Positions 47,958 to 60,040 of a stretch of DNA of 64,000 nucleotides are shown piece by piece; the first letter of the stretch is position 1, and the number at the start of each line of letters is the position of its first letter. The translations under genes were made by a program, and so were the position numbers. Below the pieces are notes generated by a model. The model saw only the letters and a list, made by a program, of their open reading frames with translations. It was not told where the DNA came from and searched no databases. This DNA is from Chaunax sp. Z400 (Eukaryota; Chordata; Actinopteri; Lophiiformes; Chaunacidae): assembly GCA_037577475.1 (NCBI GenBank), contig CM075193.1, forward strand, positions 5,300,685 to 5,364,684, in the 5' to 3' direction.

Positions 47958-48085
47958 TAGCCGGTTAGCTCCATTCACTCCCTTTCATTGAGGACTCCTT
48001 CGCGAGCGCCCTCTAGGTGAATTGCCGCCGATTTTGGTACAATGGAGTTAATAGGGAGTGAACAGGCTGTATGTAGTAGGACTGT
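47958..48085. repeat. Dispersed repeat fragment ('gctccattcactccc')
   Basis: The segment starts gttagctccattcactccct and ends 'caatggagttaatagggagt', 'gaacaggc'. The ends contain complementary words (ttcactccc / gggagtgaa), and 'attgccgccgattttggtac' in the middle is wording common in fish repeats. It directly precedes the MITE at 48099. Confidence 0.5.
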
Positions 48086-48098
48086 GATACAACCACTA

Positions 48099-48529
48099 TA
48101 AAGGCCCATTTATGCTCTACATTCAAGACGGATACGGAGACAGACAGAGCCTTCCGAACGTCTTCTGCGCTCATTTTGCACGCATTTGGGTATGTTTTCG
48201 GAGCGCTTACGGATACGGACAAGACGGACGAAATGGAACACTACCATCAGAAATGGTTGAGGGCAGTGTAGCTACAATTCAAGCAAGACACGATAAAAGT
48301 GTACGGACACAACGAAGTAAAAAAGTCTCGATGTAGCTACATAATGACCTCACAGACACCGCCATATTTGTGGTTGTCAAAACTTTTGAAACTTCACTGC
48401 CCCACTAAAGTTGTAAATGGATGTCGACGTATAGGAAATATAGGAAACGTATGTAGGTGCTGACGGATAGACCGTTTATGGATGGATGTTTCTATTTCCG
48501 TATATCGAGGGAGCACAAATGGGCCTTTA
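48099..48529. mobile_element. MITE with 20-bp terminal inverted repeats, 431 bp
   Basis: The left end taaaggcccatttatgctct pairs with the right end, whose reverse complement is taaaggcccatttgtgctcc. Flanks aaccacta (48091-48098) and aaccacct (48530-48537) are a decayed 8-bp target duplication (6 of 8 match), fitting the hAT class. The interior contains 'gacggatacggagacagac' and no transposase. Confidence 0.78.
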
Positions 48530-49270
48530 AACCACCTCTCTCCACCAGGACAGTCCCTGTATTCGTGTCCTCATTGGTGAAAGGCGTGGGTGAGCTGTGG
48601 TTGGGTCAAGTCTGGGTTCAGGCTCATAATGTCTACTTCTAACTGTACCTTTACCGGGTTAGATCATTTTTCAAGTAGTGAAGTTTACAGTTTACTCCAG
48701 CATCCGTCTGGACCAAACTGGAGCTGAGGAGCCTGGCATGTGGTGAGCCAGTCAGGGACTGGCATTTTCCCCGTAGTCCTGTCAGGTTAGTGGGAGCAGA
48801 CCCCCACAGGCCATGAACTCCATAATGAAAGCCATCACAGCAGCTAGCCTGTGTAAGTCTGACTTCTGAGGGGCTTTCAAAATACCATAGCAGCTCTTTC
48901 ATTTCCCTACCACTCAACAGGCAGATGCAAGAATGTCAATACGAACGAAAGAATGTCTCAGGAAAATGTTGAAAGGATTAATCAACACCTGTACTCATTG
49001 GATATGGATTTACAAATGAGTCCAGACTCAGAGACAGTGCAACCTTAGCAAAGCAAGACCTGTGAATTTCATTCTCCATCATATTATGAATAAAAATCTA
49101 TTCTATTTATTTATTTGGTGGCAAAGACTTAAACTGAAACCATAAAAATGTATTTGTCTTTGGTCTTTTTGGTCTTTATTATTAATTAAATGTACTGATG
49201 ATATTAAAAGTATAATTATTCAGCATGCAGAATATTCCTTGCTTATATTATTACATTATTATTACAATAT
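48530..49270. other. Non-coding spacer
   Basis: An 88-codon minus-strand frame at 48651-48917 has no splice or motif support. Nothing recognised. Confidence 0.4.
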
Positions 49271-49275
49271 TGTTG

Positions 49276-49605
49276 ATTCATGACTCTCTCCTCCTCTAGT
49301 TCTTTCGTGCTGCTGTTTTGTGTGCCCTCCATTCACCAACTTCATCATTCATCATCTTCACCAGGTCATCAGCCACCACCACCAGTGTCTTGCTGCTGCT
49401 CAGAACAGATGCCCTTCGATCTCAATGTCCCTGTAGAGTCTAAACGCCAAAGACTTTCTGCCTCCAAAGACTTTCTGCCACCAAAGACTTTCTGCCACCA
49501 AACACTTTCTGACACCAAAGACTTTGTCTTACTAATTATCACATATCATTTGATGTAATAAACATTCTTATTGACTTCAACCACTAGTATCTCCTGATTG
49601 AACTG
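49276..49605 (+). repeat. Unnamed dispersed family, copy 1
   Basis: Aligns in reverse orientation with 54921-55193. Shared words in order: 'ctctagttctttc', 'gttttgtg', 'caccttcatcattca'-type sequence, 'catcttcaccaggtcatcag', 'ccaccaccaccagt', 'cttgctgc', 'gcccttcga', 'actttctgac', 'ttatt', 'ctcctgattgaa'. This copy has an extra 17-bp tandem repeat at 49447-49528 and an AATAAA at 49558. It could be an LTR, a SINE-like unit or a MITE; no terminal inverted repeat is evident. The 92-codon frame across it is incidental. Confidence 0.7.
49447..49528. repeat. 17-bp tandem repeat (ccaaagactttctgcca) x ~5
   Basis: Four full units and one partial unit in tandem with few substitutions, inside the dispersed element. 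The sister copy at 55 kb has at most one related stretch, so the expansion happened here. Confidence 0.9.
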
Positions 49606-50242
49606 CTATTACCAAATAAATGTAGTAAAGCAGGACCTGTGTAAATAGCACACTGATGATGTCTGAGCTATTATGCCCTTAATATGAAAACAGCAATATA
49701 TTGGGAGCATGATGTTATTTATCAGTATGAATATAGATCATTACAGTCTGTGCTTACCTTGATCACATTTCTACAAGTGTCAACATGTGTTTAAAACATT
49801 TGTGAATGTTATGTGCATGTCACTTAATTGTTGATGATGCTTAATTTGTTTAGGTAGATGTCTTTTACTGAATCCTGTTAAGTGAAACCCCAATTGGGTC
49901 CGAGAGTATTTTCTCAAATTTACATATATATTATATAGGTATGTGAGGCTCTCATTTGTCCTAGACCAATGGGTAAAGAGATAATTCCCCCCTCCAAAAA
50001 AAGTTGAATTCCGATTTTTTTAATTCTTAAAATGTGAAGATGTGCAAACAGAAAATAAGAACAACGACCCACAAAATCATGCTCAAGAAGGCAGATGCAT
50101 AGAAGCTCATGTATGATTCCGCGAGAGGAAGGACACGGAAGGGAGGAGTCTACAGATTCCAGCAACATTTAAACCACATTTCTGACTGTTTAATCACAGA
50201 GATATTAATAGAAGCATTACAAAAACACAACTCCAGAGGGTT
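49606..50242. other. Non-coding spacer
   Basis: AT-rich, nothing recognised. Confidence 0.4.
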
Positions 50243-50287
<45 letters not shown>

Positions 50288-50299
50288 TATAATAATAAT
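50243..50299. repeat. (AAT)n microsatellite
   Basis: About eighteen AAT/ATA units with one interruption. It gives a poly-isoleucine frame that is not a protein. Confidence 0.94.
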
Positions 50300-50540
50300 G
50301 TCTAAGCCGGTAATCTTGGTAATCAATAGAATAATATTTGCATGTCAGCAAAACCAGTCGAACTTATCAAAGGATCAGACTAATGATGTTCTATATTTTT
50401 TTTATATTCTATATTTTTTTCAGTTCGTCAAGAAAATCTCCAGGAAAACACGAAAACCAAAAATGAATTCATCATTTAAACGAGTGCTGTATGTGAAGCC
50501 AAAGCCTGATATTGTATAATAGAGCTCCACCAGTGAGTCA

Positions 50541-50562
50541 CACCATCATCATCATCATCATC
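50541..50562. repeat. (ATC)n microsatellite
   Basis: Seven ATC units. Confidence 0.88.
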
Positions 50563-50869
50563 TTGCTTCATCATGTTAAATACACCATTCTGCTGCTGTA
50601 AATATAATAAATATAATAAAATAACAAGAATGGAACTCAGTAGGGTGCATATACGTCCACCAAGGCCAAAGTTGACTGTATATCTAACAGTCAAACATTT
50701 ACATCTGGTGTAGCTGAATTTTTATTCATTTGGCTCCGCACCAAATTGAACACACTCTTACAGAACACTCTCCTAACTATGGTGGATGTTTACATGAAGA
50801 TCAATGTATTATTCACAGAGAAATGAAAAGAAAACGTCCTCTCACGCAATCTTAAAAAAAAGTGAGAAA

Positions 50870-50990
50870 AAAAACCCAAAACCCTGGCTCTGCCCCTTCA
50901 TGTGGATCTGGACCAAAATGTAATGAAACAAAACAAAATGGACAAACACAAACATAAACAAACATAACCTCCTTTGTGGAGTTAGATATA
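50870..50990 (-). repeat. Copy of the 'cctccgcc...ggcggagg' family, reverse orientation
   Basis: On the minus strand it reads 'ccacaaaggaggttatgttt', then TTTGTTTATG units and 'ttttggtccagatccacatg', the order seen at the left end of the family elsewhere. Confidence 0.55.
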
Positions 50991-51089
50991 ACATATGATG
51001 ATGAAGTATAACACTAAAAATATATCAAATAGTCCCCAACAGACTTACTATCTGCTGCTGCTTTAGGAAACTACTGAAGTTTTTAAAAA

Positions 51090-51500
51090 AAAATGACCCT
51101 TAATAGTTGTAACTCATTAAAGATTTTATTAGCGATCTCAATCTCCAACACCTCGGCTACATCAGTTACACCCAATTGCCTTTTCACCCGTGTGTCAGAT
51201 GAAGGTCAGAGCGGTGAGAACGCTGAGCAGAGCTCGACCTCCCTCATGCTGGTGGACACTGAACCTGTCTCACCCTGTCTACCCTTCACTGCTTTGATAC
51301 TATCTGTCTCCCTAAACAGGAGGATCCGTGATTCCCAAGCAAGGTGCAGCACATTGCTGTCACTGCCCACCTCTTCATTGCTTGCACCTGCTAAAACATT
51401 TGAGGTATTTGAGCAGCAGGGCAACACATTTGCTTTTCATTTAACCTGCCTTTGGAGACCTTTGAAGTACATAATAGCAGAGCAGCAAAGGTCTCCCTCC
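51090..51500. other. Single-copy segment, non-coding by default
   Basis: A 139-codon plus-strand frame and a 73-codon minus-strand frame overlap here. The sequence 'cattaaagattttattagcg' opens it, and it could be regulatory. No splice pair or motif supports coding. Confidence 0.35.
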
Positions 51501-51624
51501 CACCTCCCTTAATCATTTACCTCGTAAAGACGCATTCTCTGCAGCTAACCCATCAAGCGGAAAACGAGTTTGGCCCGCTATTTCTTTCTCCCTCCCTTTT
51601 CACCCCCTCCACCTTTCCTCCCGT

Positions 51625-51650
51625 GCTCTCTCTCTCTCTCTCTCTCTATC
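51625..51650. repeat. (TC)n microsatellite
   Basis: About twelve TC units. Confidence 0.88.
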
Positions 51651-51799
51651 AGCCTTTTTTGCTCTGTGTGACTCCCTCCTCTTCCATTGTGAAACCCTCA
51701 TGCAGTCGCACACTGACTCAACTGTATGCGAGAGAGGGAAGCATGGAGCCAATTGTTGGCCATGTCTGGGCGTGAAAGGTTTTCGAGAGACGGTGTGGC

Positions 51800-52500
51800 T
51801 GGCAGCCCATTGCTGCAACATGGCTAATTATCTTTTGCTTCCAATAATGAAGAAATTTAATGGCGGAGGGAATATAACCTTTGTGTTTTGGGCAAGATAA
51901 TGAGACTCGTGTGCTTCAACGAGGAACATGAAAAAGATCTGGTTATGAATTTCAAGTTGGGAATGGAGCCAGATTTGGCCTAAATATTTAATCATCCTCA
52001 GTGACAAAAGCATATGCTTTCATTTTTGCTTGCGAATGTCCTCATAAGACAGATGGGACTGCCTATCTGTGTGTGAGTGTGTGAGTGTGTCCAAGGGGGA
52101 GTGAAGAGAAGCAATTAGACTTAATTCTCTCACTACTAATTTGATTATTATGTCTAAGATAAATCCACTGGCTTTTTATTTCTTATCTGAGTTCTGTGAA
52201 CTTTCTGTGAGAAATACGACAGCTGTTTATGTTTTATAATGTCCTTTAATCAGAACCATTGATTTTTGATCGATTGATTGAACCACCATGATTTAGGAAA
52301 TGTATATGTAGTGAATAATCCCTGAAACCCTCCACAGTGCCTGCTTTAATGCTCGAACCCCTGGCAGTCAAACACTAACTGCCCTCACCTGTGAATGCTC
52401 ACCTGGACCTGGGAACTTTTAATGATTATTATACACATTAAGGACCAAGAAGCAGAGGATGCATCACCGGGAAATGTGCATAGGAAATGCCACGGGGCAA
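51800..52500. promoter_or_regulatory. Candidate conserved non-coding segments
   Basis: Repeat-free patches 51810-52010 ('catggctaattatcttttgc', 'gaaatttaatggcggaggga', 'ctaaatatttaatcatcctc') and 52330-52490 ('cttttaatgattattataca'). Enhancer-like texture, inference only. Confidence 0.33.
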
Positions 52501-54920
52501 TTTGTCCCACCAGCCAAGATTATTTGTACGTTGCATCCCTGTGAGTGTGTGCAATAACAGCAGCAGACTGAGGATGTTCCTGTCTCAAACAGCTGGGCTC
52601 AAAAATGCAGGTGTCCTTCCTGTTTGCAGTAACACACTTAAAATACTCTTCAGGTTCTGCTTTAGACTTGTGCAGAGACATGTGTTTCTATCTAAATGAG
52701 CTTATGCTACAGTTCTATCTTTTCACCCGTGTGATCAGATGTGTGCCACTTACATGTGGTCCTAGATTGGATATACTGTATGTTAGGCTCACGTTAATGC
52801 GACTTGAGTAAAATGTCCTGTAAACATTCGCTCCTAAGCACGTCCATTCCAATTTGAAGAAGTTGTTGTTGTTGTTTGTGAGTTGTCTCACAAATATGGC
52901 ATTTTTGTTGTTGGTGAAACAGATGACTTGTGGAAAAAGGTGTGCATGCCTGTTGTTTCGGAGGACAGATGTGGTCATATTAGAGCTCGATACAGGTCTC
53001 CTGTAATTATGAATATGAACGAATCGTCAAGATAACCAAATTTGATCGGAGCAAAAAGGAAGTGAACAACATGAGTTGTATTGTAATGTGAACATAGCTT
53101 TCTCTGTCTCATTTCCTGCACACATAATGATGTTAATTGCAACTGTTGGATATGTTTTTTAAAATAAGGTCATAAATATATTCTACTAAAAAATGCTCCT
53201 AAATGCTGCACAAAGCAGACAAGCCTACAAATCAAACACAGGTTTACAAATCATCACAGAAATGAGTAAAAGTCTTCAAAATTTATACTGATAAAATAAA
53301 AAAATAGCTGATCATTATTTCTCTACATTGAGCTGCTGGTTTGGACTTCTTTGGTGGTTCACGTGTCAAATAAGATGCAGGCTGATCTGAAATCAGCAGC
53401 CACTCTCTTTGTTACATGCTAGAGGCCTTTGAGCCATCAAGGCATATTTGCTCCATCACTTCATTGTTCAAAACTCAAATCCTCATCTAAATCCTTTCGG
53501 CTTTGTCCTCTTCCAAGTCACATGATCACCTCCCACCCTGCTGCAACTCTGTTAGCCGTTCCAGCTGAGCAGACATGGACTCCAAGCAACTACCTCAAAT
53601 GTAAAATATCATAACTGATGTAGGTTCACAGGTAAAAGTTACTGCAATAACAGGGATTTGGAGCTTTTCTGTGGGACATGTTTGAACCTTTTGATGTCGA
53701 TGTTTTTGTCTGTAACATTTTTAAGTATCTTTGTGATAAAACTGCCTGGAAATGTGGAGAAATGTTGCTGGAATCTATAGAATCTTCCACTTTCTCACTG
53801 TTGTGACTCACAGTGACCAATAGGAAGCAGTGAAGAGGGCTAGACATCCTCATTATCTCCCTCGTTATGCATAATTGGTGTATTTTTATGGTGGGCATTT
53901 TTAGATACAATAAATATTCTATTTTAAAACCAGACTGTCATCATTATTCAGTCCAATGCTATCTCAGTCCCTTTAACGTTTGGTCAAAGTAGTTCTACTC
54001 CAAAAACTAAATTACAAAATGTCATTTTAGACGTTTATTATACATGGATCTGCTATTTAGTTCATATATTCCACTGCTTCTGTTAACATAAGACTTTGGT
54101 AATCCATTTCAAGCACCAAAGTAAAGGTGTGTTTTGACTACAGATTTAAAGAATTTTAAAAAATTGATTTTGGAAAGTTGAATTCCAATTCCGATTTGGT
54201 TTTTGGCCAAAACATCTCTTTACATATTGCTCCAGGACAAACAACAGGCTCATCCTTCAGGAAGCTTAGATTTTACACTAATATTCATGTAAGACATTTG
54301 GGTATGCTGTTTACAAGTGCCTTCAATTACCTTCATTTAAGATATGTAAAAATGCTGAAAATGCCCCTCAGACCCCAGACGGTTAATTTCTAAATTTCTA
54401 TGGAAAAAGATAAAAACTAAAAGTAGTAAGCGTTTGATTAACACCCGAATACGAATTAAAAATGAGCATAAATGAGCTCAAATAAGCATTAAGGGAGAGA
54501 GTCAGGATTTCTTAACACAACCCTGAATAACATCACACTCCTCATGGTATCAATGTCAGTCACATCTTGCTGGCATTTTATTAGGGCCCTTGAGAGGTTC
54601 TCCTTAATGCTCAACTAAACACGACCATCATATAAAAGGAGACCCTTCACCACCCGGCTCTGTCCTTAGGGTGAAAACCAGGTTGAGGATCAAAATCTTG
54701 ACCCTGGTAGCTAAATCCGTCATGCCCCTTACAAATGGATCTGATATGCATGCTGGCTTAATATATCTCCTCTCCTCTTACCATAGCTCCTACTTCATTT
54801 GGGTCTATTTGCAGGGTATGCTATCTTGCTAGCAATGCCAATGTTCCTTCTGTCCATCAGGTTTGATTTTCCAAAAAGGTGATATGGTATGAAGTATGAA
54901 GCACCTTTGGTTCACCAATG
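52501..54920. other. Non-coding spacer
   Basis: No gene. A short GTT triplet run (52863-52877) is present. The part from 54480 to 54640 is single-copy and possibly regulatory; the remainder is AT-rich without recognisable repeats. Confidence 0.4.
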
Positions 54921-55193
54921 AAATTTCAATCAGGAGAGACAAGTGGTGGAAGTAAATAAGATTATTAAATCAAAATATATGTCAGAAAGTCGAAGGGCGT
55001 TTGTCCAGAACGGCAGCAAGATATATATCCCCCCCTTGGAGTTCAGACTGGTGGTGGTGGCTGATGACCTGGTGAAGATGTTGAATGATGAAGGTGGTGA
55101 ATCTGTGAAGACTGGGCAGTGATGGTGGAGGTGGAGGGTGCACAAAACATCAGTATGAAAGAACTAGAGGGACGGAGAGACTCATATTTGACC
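54921..55193 (-). repeat. Unnamed dispersed family, copy 2
   Basis: Reverse-orientation partner of 49276-49605. It begins (plus strand) 'tttcaatcaggagagacaag', contains 'ggtggtggtggctgatgacc' and 'tggtgaagatgttgaatgat', and ends 'aagaactagagggacgg'. About 273 bp, without the 17-bp expansion. Confidence 0.7.
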
Positions 55194-55980
55194 CTTCTGT
55201 TGTGTTCCAGTCAAATGTGATTCAAACGATTTAAAAGTTTCCTCCCGAAAGTTTCCTGGTCAAAAATGGCATTTTGGCTTCCATTGTGAAAAACAGCCAC
55301 AACATTGTTTCAATGATTCGTACAACTGTCTCTCTGCTCTGGTATATAAATCTTTTGTTAGACCTTGCTCACAGTTCATTCTGTGGCAGCACGATGGCCG
55401 AGCGATATGAGCTCAGGTCAATGAGGCCTACAGACCATAAACAGCAAATGAAGTTCAAAAAGAAAGAGTTTATAAAAAGATGAAACACATCATTAGGTGA
55501 TAATATACTGTATGTATTATTATGGATTTATAATCAGCTAGAATGGAGCGGCCATCTTTGACCGGGAACACCAACAAGAAACAAACACAACAGGAGGGTT
55601 AAAAAGACAGCAGCAAGATGATAGGCTGACAATGACGGTGTGTCGCTGAGGCTATTGGATAGATGTGACCGGCTGATGAGAACAGCTGATAACTCAGTTG
55701 ACAGAACCCAGACCATGATAACAGGGAAACAGATGATGAGCATGTCTAAGAGGTGTGAATAACAGAACAGCATGAGAAATAAAGTTTAGCCTGAGTGTGC
55801 AAAGGTTTAGTCTTCCTGACTGAACTCATGCCAGAGCTTCATAACAATGAACACTGACTGGACACAAGTCTGTTCTCCACTAGCATCCTCACTCTGAGAG
55901 AGATTTTTCATTAATCTGGATAATATGTCAGAGTGACATAAAAGACCACGTCAGTTATAACAGAACTGCCTCCATGATAG
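55194..55980. other. Non-coding spacer
   Basis: No gene or repeat recognised. Confidence 0.4.
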
Positions 55981-55998
55981 AGACCATATTTTTGTTAC

Positions 55999-56110
55999 AC
56001 TGCAAAAACTGAAATCTAAGTAAGATCAAATATCTTCAATTAAGCTAATATTTATTTGGTTTCGTCTGACAATATATTTCCTCTTACAAGGCCGTCATTT
56101 TTTGCAGCGT
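55999..56110. mobile_element. Short MITE with CACTGCAAAAA ends
   Basis: The left end cactgcaaaaactgaaatct is at 55999 and the right end 'cattttttgcagcg' near 56097-56110, whose reverse complement is cgctgcaaaaaatg. Internal wording 'aagtaagatcaaatatcttc' matches a common teleost palindromic MITE, here deleted to about 112 bp. Confidence 0.7.
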
Positions 56111-57480
56111 ATTTGTTTGTATCCACAGCTGCCTCTGGCTCCGTTCTGTCAACTAGAACTAAAAGACTTGTTTAAGAGGGACAACCTTTGTGTCATCTAG
56201 ATCCCAAAAATAGGGGTAACTAAAGAAAGATGGAAAAAAGGACATGGGGCTTCAAACCAAATAAATCACACCTGGATCCTTGGTCAAAACTGGCAGAGCG
56301 CTCCTTATATTGCTCTCAAATTACTCCATTTGTTCCCGAAGATATTTTAATCCCGACTGACCTCAAACTTCCCATGAACCAGGACCTGAACAAAAGGCCG
56401 CCCACTGTCCTTGCAGTAAATCTGTTGTCTCCCTTCTGGGCCCTCAATGGGGGATCATAGATCAGCACTGCTCTGCAGCTTGCTTCAATTTACTCAATTA
56501 ACTCTGGTAAAGCACTTGTAAGTTCTGCAGATGTTGGTTTATTATCAAGGCCTAAAATGTACAAGTGGGTTCAGGAGCCCGGGGTTATGGCGAGGTTCAC
56601 GAAGAGGGGGGGTGGCAAACTAATTTCAAGCCTTGTTTTGAGGAGAGAACACAGATAATGATGAGTGAGAGGTGCGTGTGCATCTGCAAAGCAGAGTCGC
56701 TTTAAAGAGAAACAAATCAAATCTTTATGTTCAGAGATTCAAAGGTGGCAATTAGCAGCTTTACTTGTTAATGAACTAAAGGTTAGCACCCACAGCGTAA
56801 ATGATTTCCACTGCAACAGATGTTAAACTTCCAGTCGCTCTAAATTAAGTTCTCTCATGATCTTCACCACATGAAATGGTTCTTAGCCTGAATCATTTGC
56901 AGATGACAAACCTCAAGTGGCTACATGTAAATCATGATCGCAATATTATAGCAATGCTTACAGTTCTCTCAGAAATGACCTTGCACCTAAATATTTTTTA
57001 TATATTTATTTCCTTCCAGTTATCAAAACATCTCTGATTTGCTAAAAGAGCTGAAGAACAACTCTATTTTTAATCTGCTGCTAACCTCTCTGGAATAAAT
57101 CAAACGATAACTGACGTGAGGAATGTATACAGTAAGGAGGATGCTAACATTAACCAGGTGTGGTTACCATCACTATAAAGCATTCTGCCAACACCATCCA
57201 TGTGTGCCCATATATTTCCTTGCTTGGCCAACTACAGCAGCGTCAACACAGGATGACATTCATGGTGCTTTAAAATAAGATTTTGACAAATTATTTTCCT
57301 CTGTCAGGCTAATATGCTAACTGCAGTCTTGGCTCTATTGAATGAGGACTTATCTCTGTGTAGTTTGTGAGTCACAAGTCAAGGTTGGGAGGTCTGCACC
57401 AGTTTAATGGCTTGCCAGCTGATTTTAATGTGAAAAGTATTGCTCGTACACAGGTACAGCACATATTTCAAATAAACTCA
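56111..57480. promoter_or_regulatory. Candidate conserved non-coding cluster
   Basis: Mostly repeat-free. Segments 56230-56470, 56730-56960 and 57130-57480 have even composition and ATTA words ('gtggcaattagcagctttac', 'gttaatgaactaaagg', 'gtttaatggcttgccagctg'). A 76-codon frame at 56230-56460 starts with ATG but has no splice or stop context that supports a gene. Confidence 0.33.
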
Positions 57481-58077
57481 CTCCTCATAAACACATCATA
57501 GCTAAATGTTGGCAGCGATAAATTCTCTTTAAAGATGAACCATTTTAACAACTTGGAAAAGTTCATAAAGGACTTATAATTAATTCTGCTGAAAATTAAA
57601 TTTGAACTGTGACAGTTCCGACAGGATCTGATCCTTTTAACACCAATATCAACATTTTTACATTATGATTTTTTTTTCACTTAAAATGTGATGCAGAATT
57701 TGACTCAAAACCTTTTTATATTTTTGAATAAATATAAATTATTTACTTCATTTTTACATTATCTTACATCATGGTGATGATCATGATGTAATAAGCACAT
57801 ATTTGTTCATTTTGATACATTCTAGGATATCATTTCTCAGAAGATGTCACGGTTTTTATTTTATTTTATTTTCAGTCGACCGACTCATTCAGCTGCATCA
57901 TGATGGTCGACATATCACTGCTTCCTGTTAATCATCATATATTTACAGTTGAATCAAAGCATCCAGTCTGACATTTCAATTGGTTTTAATTTTTTTATTA
58001 TTATTGTTTCTTGTTTTGATTTAATGTCCCCACAAATCTAAGATGTAAGAACACACTGGTTACTTATAGGTTACAGT
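57481..58077. other. AT-rich non-coding spacer
   Basis: Includes a TTTTA pentanucleotide run at 57853-57875. No gene. Confidence 0.45.
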
Positions 58078-58079
58078 AT

Positions 58080-58876
58080 CACTGCAAAAATTAACTAAAT
58101 ATAAGTCATAAATGTTTGATTTGAGAAGATACAGCCTCAAACAAGTGAGTAAGATAATTGTACTTGGTCAGACGTCTTGAAATAAGAAAATGATCTCGGC
58201 TTCAGAAAAGTGGAAAACCTCTTGAAATAATTCTTTTTTTTTTTTTTTTGCCTGGAAATGTGAAGAAATGACATTTCTCCACATTTCTAGGCTGGCTGTG
58301 AGGCGACAATGTTAACCACTGCACATTCCCATACATGCATGTGAAAATATTTGCAATCTGACATCCAGTGCTACTGCCATTGTTTTGAAATAAGGTTATA
58401 CATTCCAGAACATATGGATTTTAACTACAAAATGCTATTACAATAAAGAAAGAAAATAATCTCAGCTAGTTATGGGAATGTAACACGTATGGCAAGATGA
58501 CAAAATGTCTTAGAATAAACAACACACGCCCTTCGGATTTATTAAAAGTTATCAGATGGGTTATTGGATCTGTTTTTACAAGAAGAGATGAAAATGTTTG
58601 AAATAAATAATTCTGACTTTGACAAAGTGGTTTTATATTTGTTGATCAAACAGCTCCAATATTCTAGAAATTCTAATTTCAAGCATTTAGTGACTCAGAA
58701 GAAGAGAAAAAAGTAAGTAACAAGTTTGAATGTCTTGTTGAGATGATTAAGTACAAAATATCTTGGAAAATAAAAACTGTGTGGTGAGAAAAAAACATCT
58801 TGTCTGGCAAAAAAAAAATGCAAATATTGCCTTGATTTAAGAAATGTTATCTTACTTAGATTTCAGCCTTTGGAGT
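58080..58876. mobile_element. CACTGCAAAAA-type MITE, expanded or nested copy
   Basis: The left end cactgcaaaaattaactaaa is at 58080. Near 58830-58870 'ttgatttaagaaatgttatc', 'ttacttagatttcagccttt' and 'ggagt' is a decayed right end. Internal 'gagtaagataattgtacttg' and 'ttgaaataagaaaatgatct' fit the family. At about 795 bp it is much longer than the copy at 55999, so it is probably two adjacent or nested insertions. A T-run lies at 58232-58249. Confidence 0.55.
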
Positions 58877-59384
58877 ATTTTATTTACAGTATTATAATTT
58901 AAAAAGCAGATCATCAGCAAGTCATATCAATGGCTTTAAATTCATGATGACATACTGAAATAAATAAATTCTGGATTTAATTATTACTGTAAACGCTGCA
59001 GTGACCTTTGGGATATTTTATTAGGATTTAGCTCCTGCTGAGGTTATATCTCCAGATGATTTACTGTAAAACAGATCAGGTACTCCAGGGGTAAATTTGT
59101 TGTGCAGACGGGAGAATCATGCATTCCAACGGTAAAGACAAGACATCACAGCAATAAAAGACAGAATGCATTCAAACAGGCATCATGATGACAAAGAGCT
59201 TCTATAAATAGCTTAAATAACGACTTAAAATAACCTACAAGATTAAATAACTCTACAATCTTAAAATAACATTTCAACCATTTCAAACTTAAATTGAAAT
59301 GTTAATTGAAAGTTTAAAAAAAATAAAATAACCTTACCTTAAAATAATGAAGCTTAAGAAAAGCTCACATGCATAGCAAATATT

Positions 59385-60040
59385 TCTGTACTTGCCAAGA
59401 TTTAAAATATCAGATCTGGAAACATGAGACTGATTATCTTGTTTTAAAAGCCGACATATTTCTAGACTAGAACCAACTTATTTTAAGATTTCTTGATGAG
59501 TAAACTAATATTGCTGCATGGACAGATAATTTCACTATAGTATTTAACCATTTTCTCCTCAAACTCAGTTCATTGTTGTATTTTAGCGACTGGTTTTTTT
59601 CCTCGTGGGTAAAGTTCCCCATCTTGTTCTAGCTTTGTTAAAGAAGCGCTGAAGCTGCAGGTACAAAAGAATGTCTACGTCGTTTTGTTCTCTCCCTCGG
59701 GGCCACAAACCGACAGCCGGAGCGAAGGATCTGAAATTCATATTTAAAGGATGGCAGAAAAAAAACAACAAGCTGGCCTGACGCTGCAGCTGTGAAGAAT
59801 ATAGATCCGATAGGTTTAGTTCAGGCTCACATGTAAGCTGGCTGGCCTATTTTACGATTTGAGTAAGAGAACCATGAAACAACGTTTTCCATTCAACACA
59901 GCAAATTGTTCTGTACGTCTAGATCTACAAACATGACATCATTTATCTTCTACTATTTTTAAAATCTTCGCCTGCTTTTTTCTGAACTGAACCAACTTAT
60001 TTTAAGATTTCGAGACCAGTACAATCATCTTGCTGTCGTT
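59385..60040. repeat. Further decayed fragments of the same MITE type
   Basis: 59385-59560 ('caagatttaaaatatcagat', 'gattatcttgttttaaaagc') and 59985-60040 carry the family's interior wording. A 23-bp sequence beginning gaaccaacttattttaag is identical at 59470-59492 and 59989-60011. Confidence 0.5.
59583..59744 (-). CDS. Exon-like open segment, doubtful
   Basis: On the minus strand an acceptor-like tatgaatttcag precedes a CpG-retaining open segment that lies between two MITE fragments. One frame reads SFAPAVGLWPRGREQNDVDI and ends KKTSR before a stop at 59583-59585. The GC-rich, CpG-containing sequence contrasts with AT-rich flanks. No protein family is recognised and no in-phase partner exon is proven. 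It could equally be a conserved non-coding element or chance. Confidence 0.15.
   Translation of the reverse strand, partial: NMNFRSFAPAVGLWPRGREQNDVDILLYLQLQRFFNKARTRWGTLPTRKKTSR

Noticed and set aside
49280..49558. Terminal exon with AATAAA.
   Set aside because: The segment is one of two copies of a dispersed element (partner at 54921-55193), and the frame differs between the copies.
50109..50519. 136-codon plus-strand frame with a poly-isoleucine block.
   Set aside because: It runs through the (AAT)n microsatellite; no splice support or motif.
51093..51512. 139-codon plus-strand frame.
   Set aside because: A long frame on the other strand overlaps it and there are no in-phase splice sites; more likely single-copy non-coding sequence.
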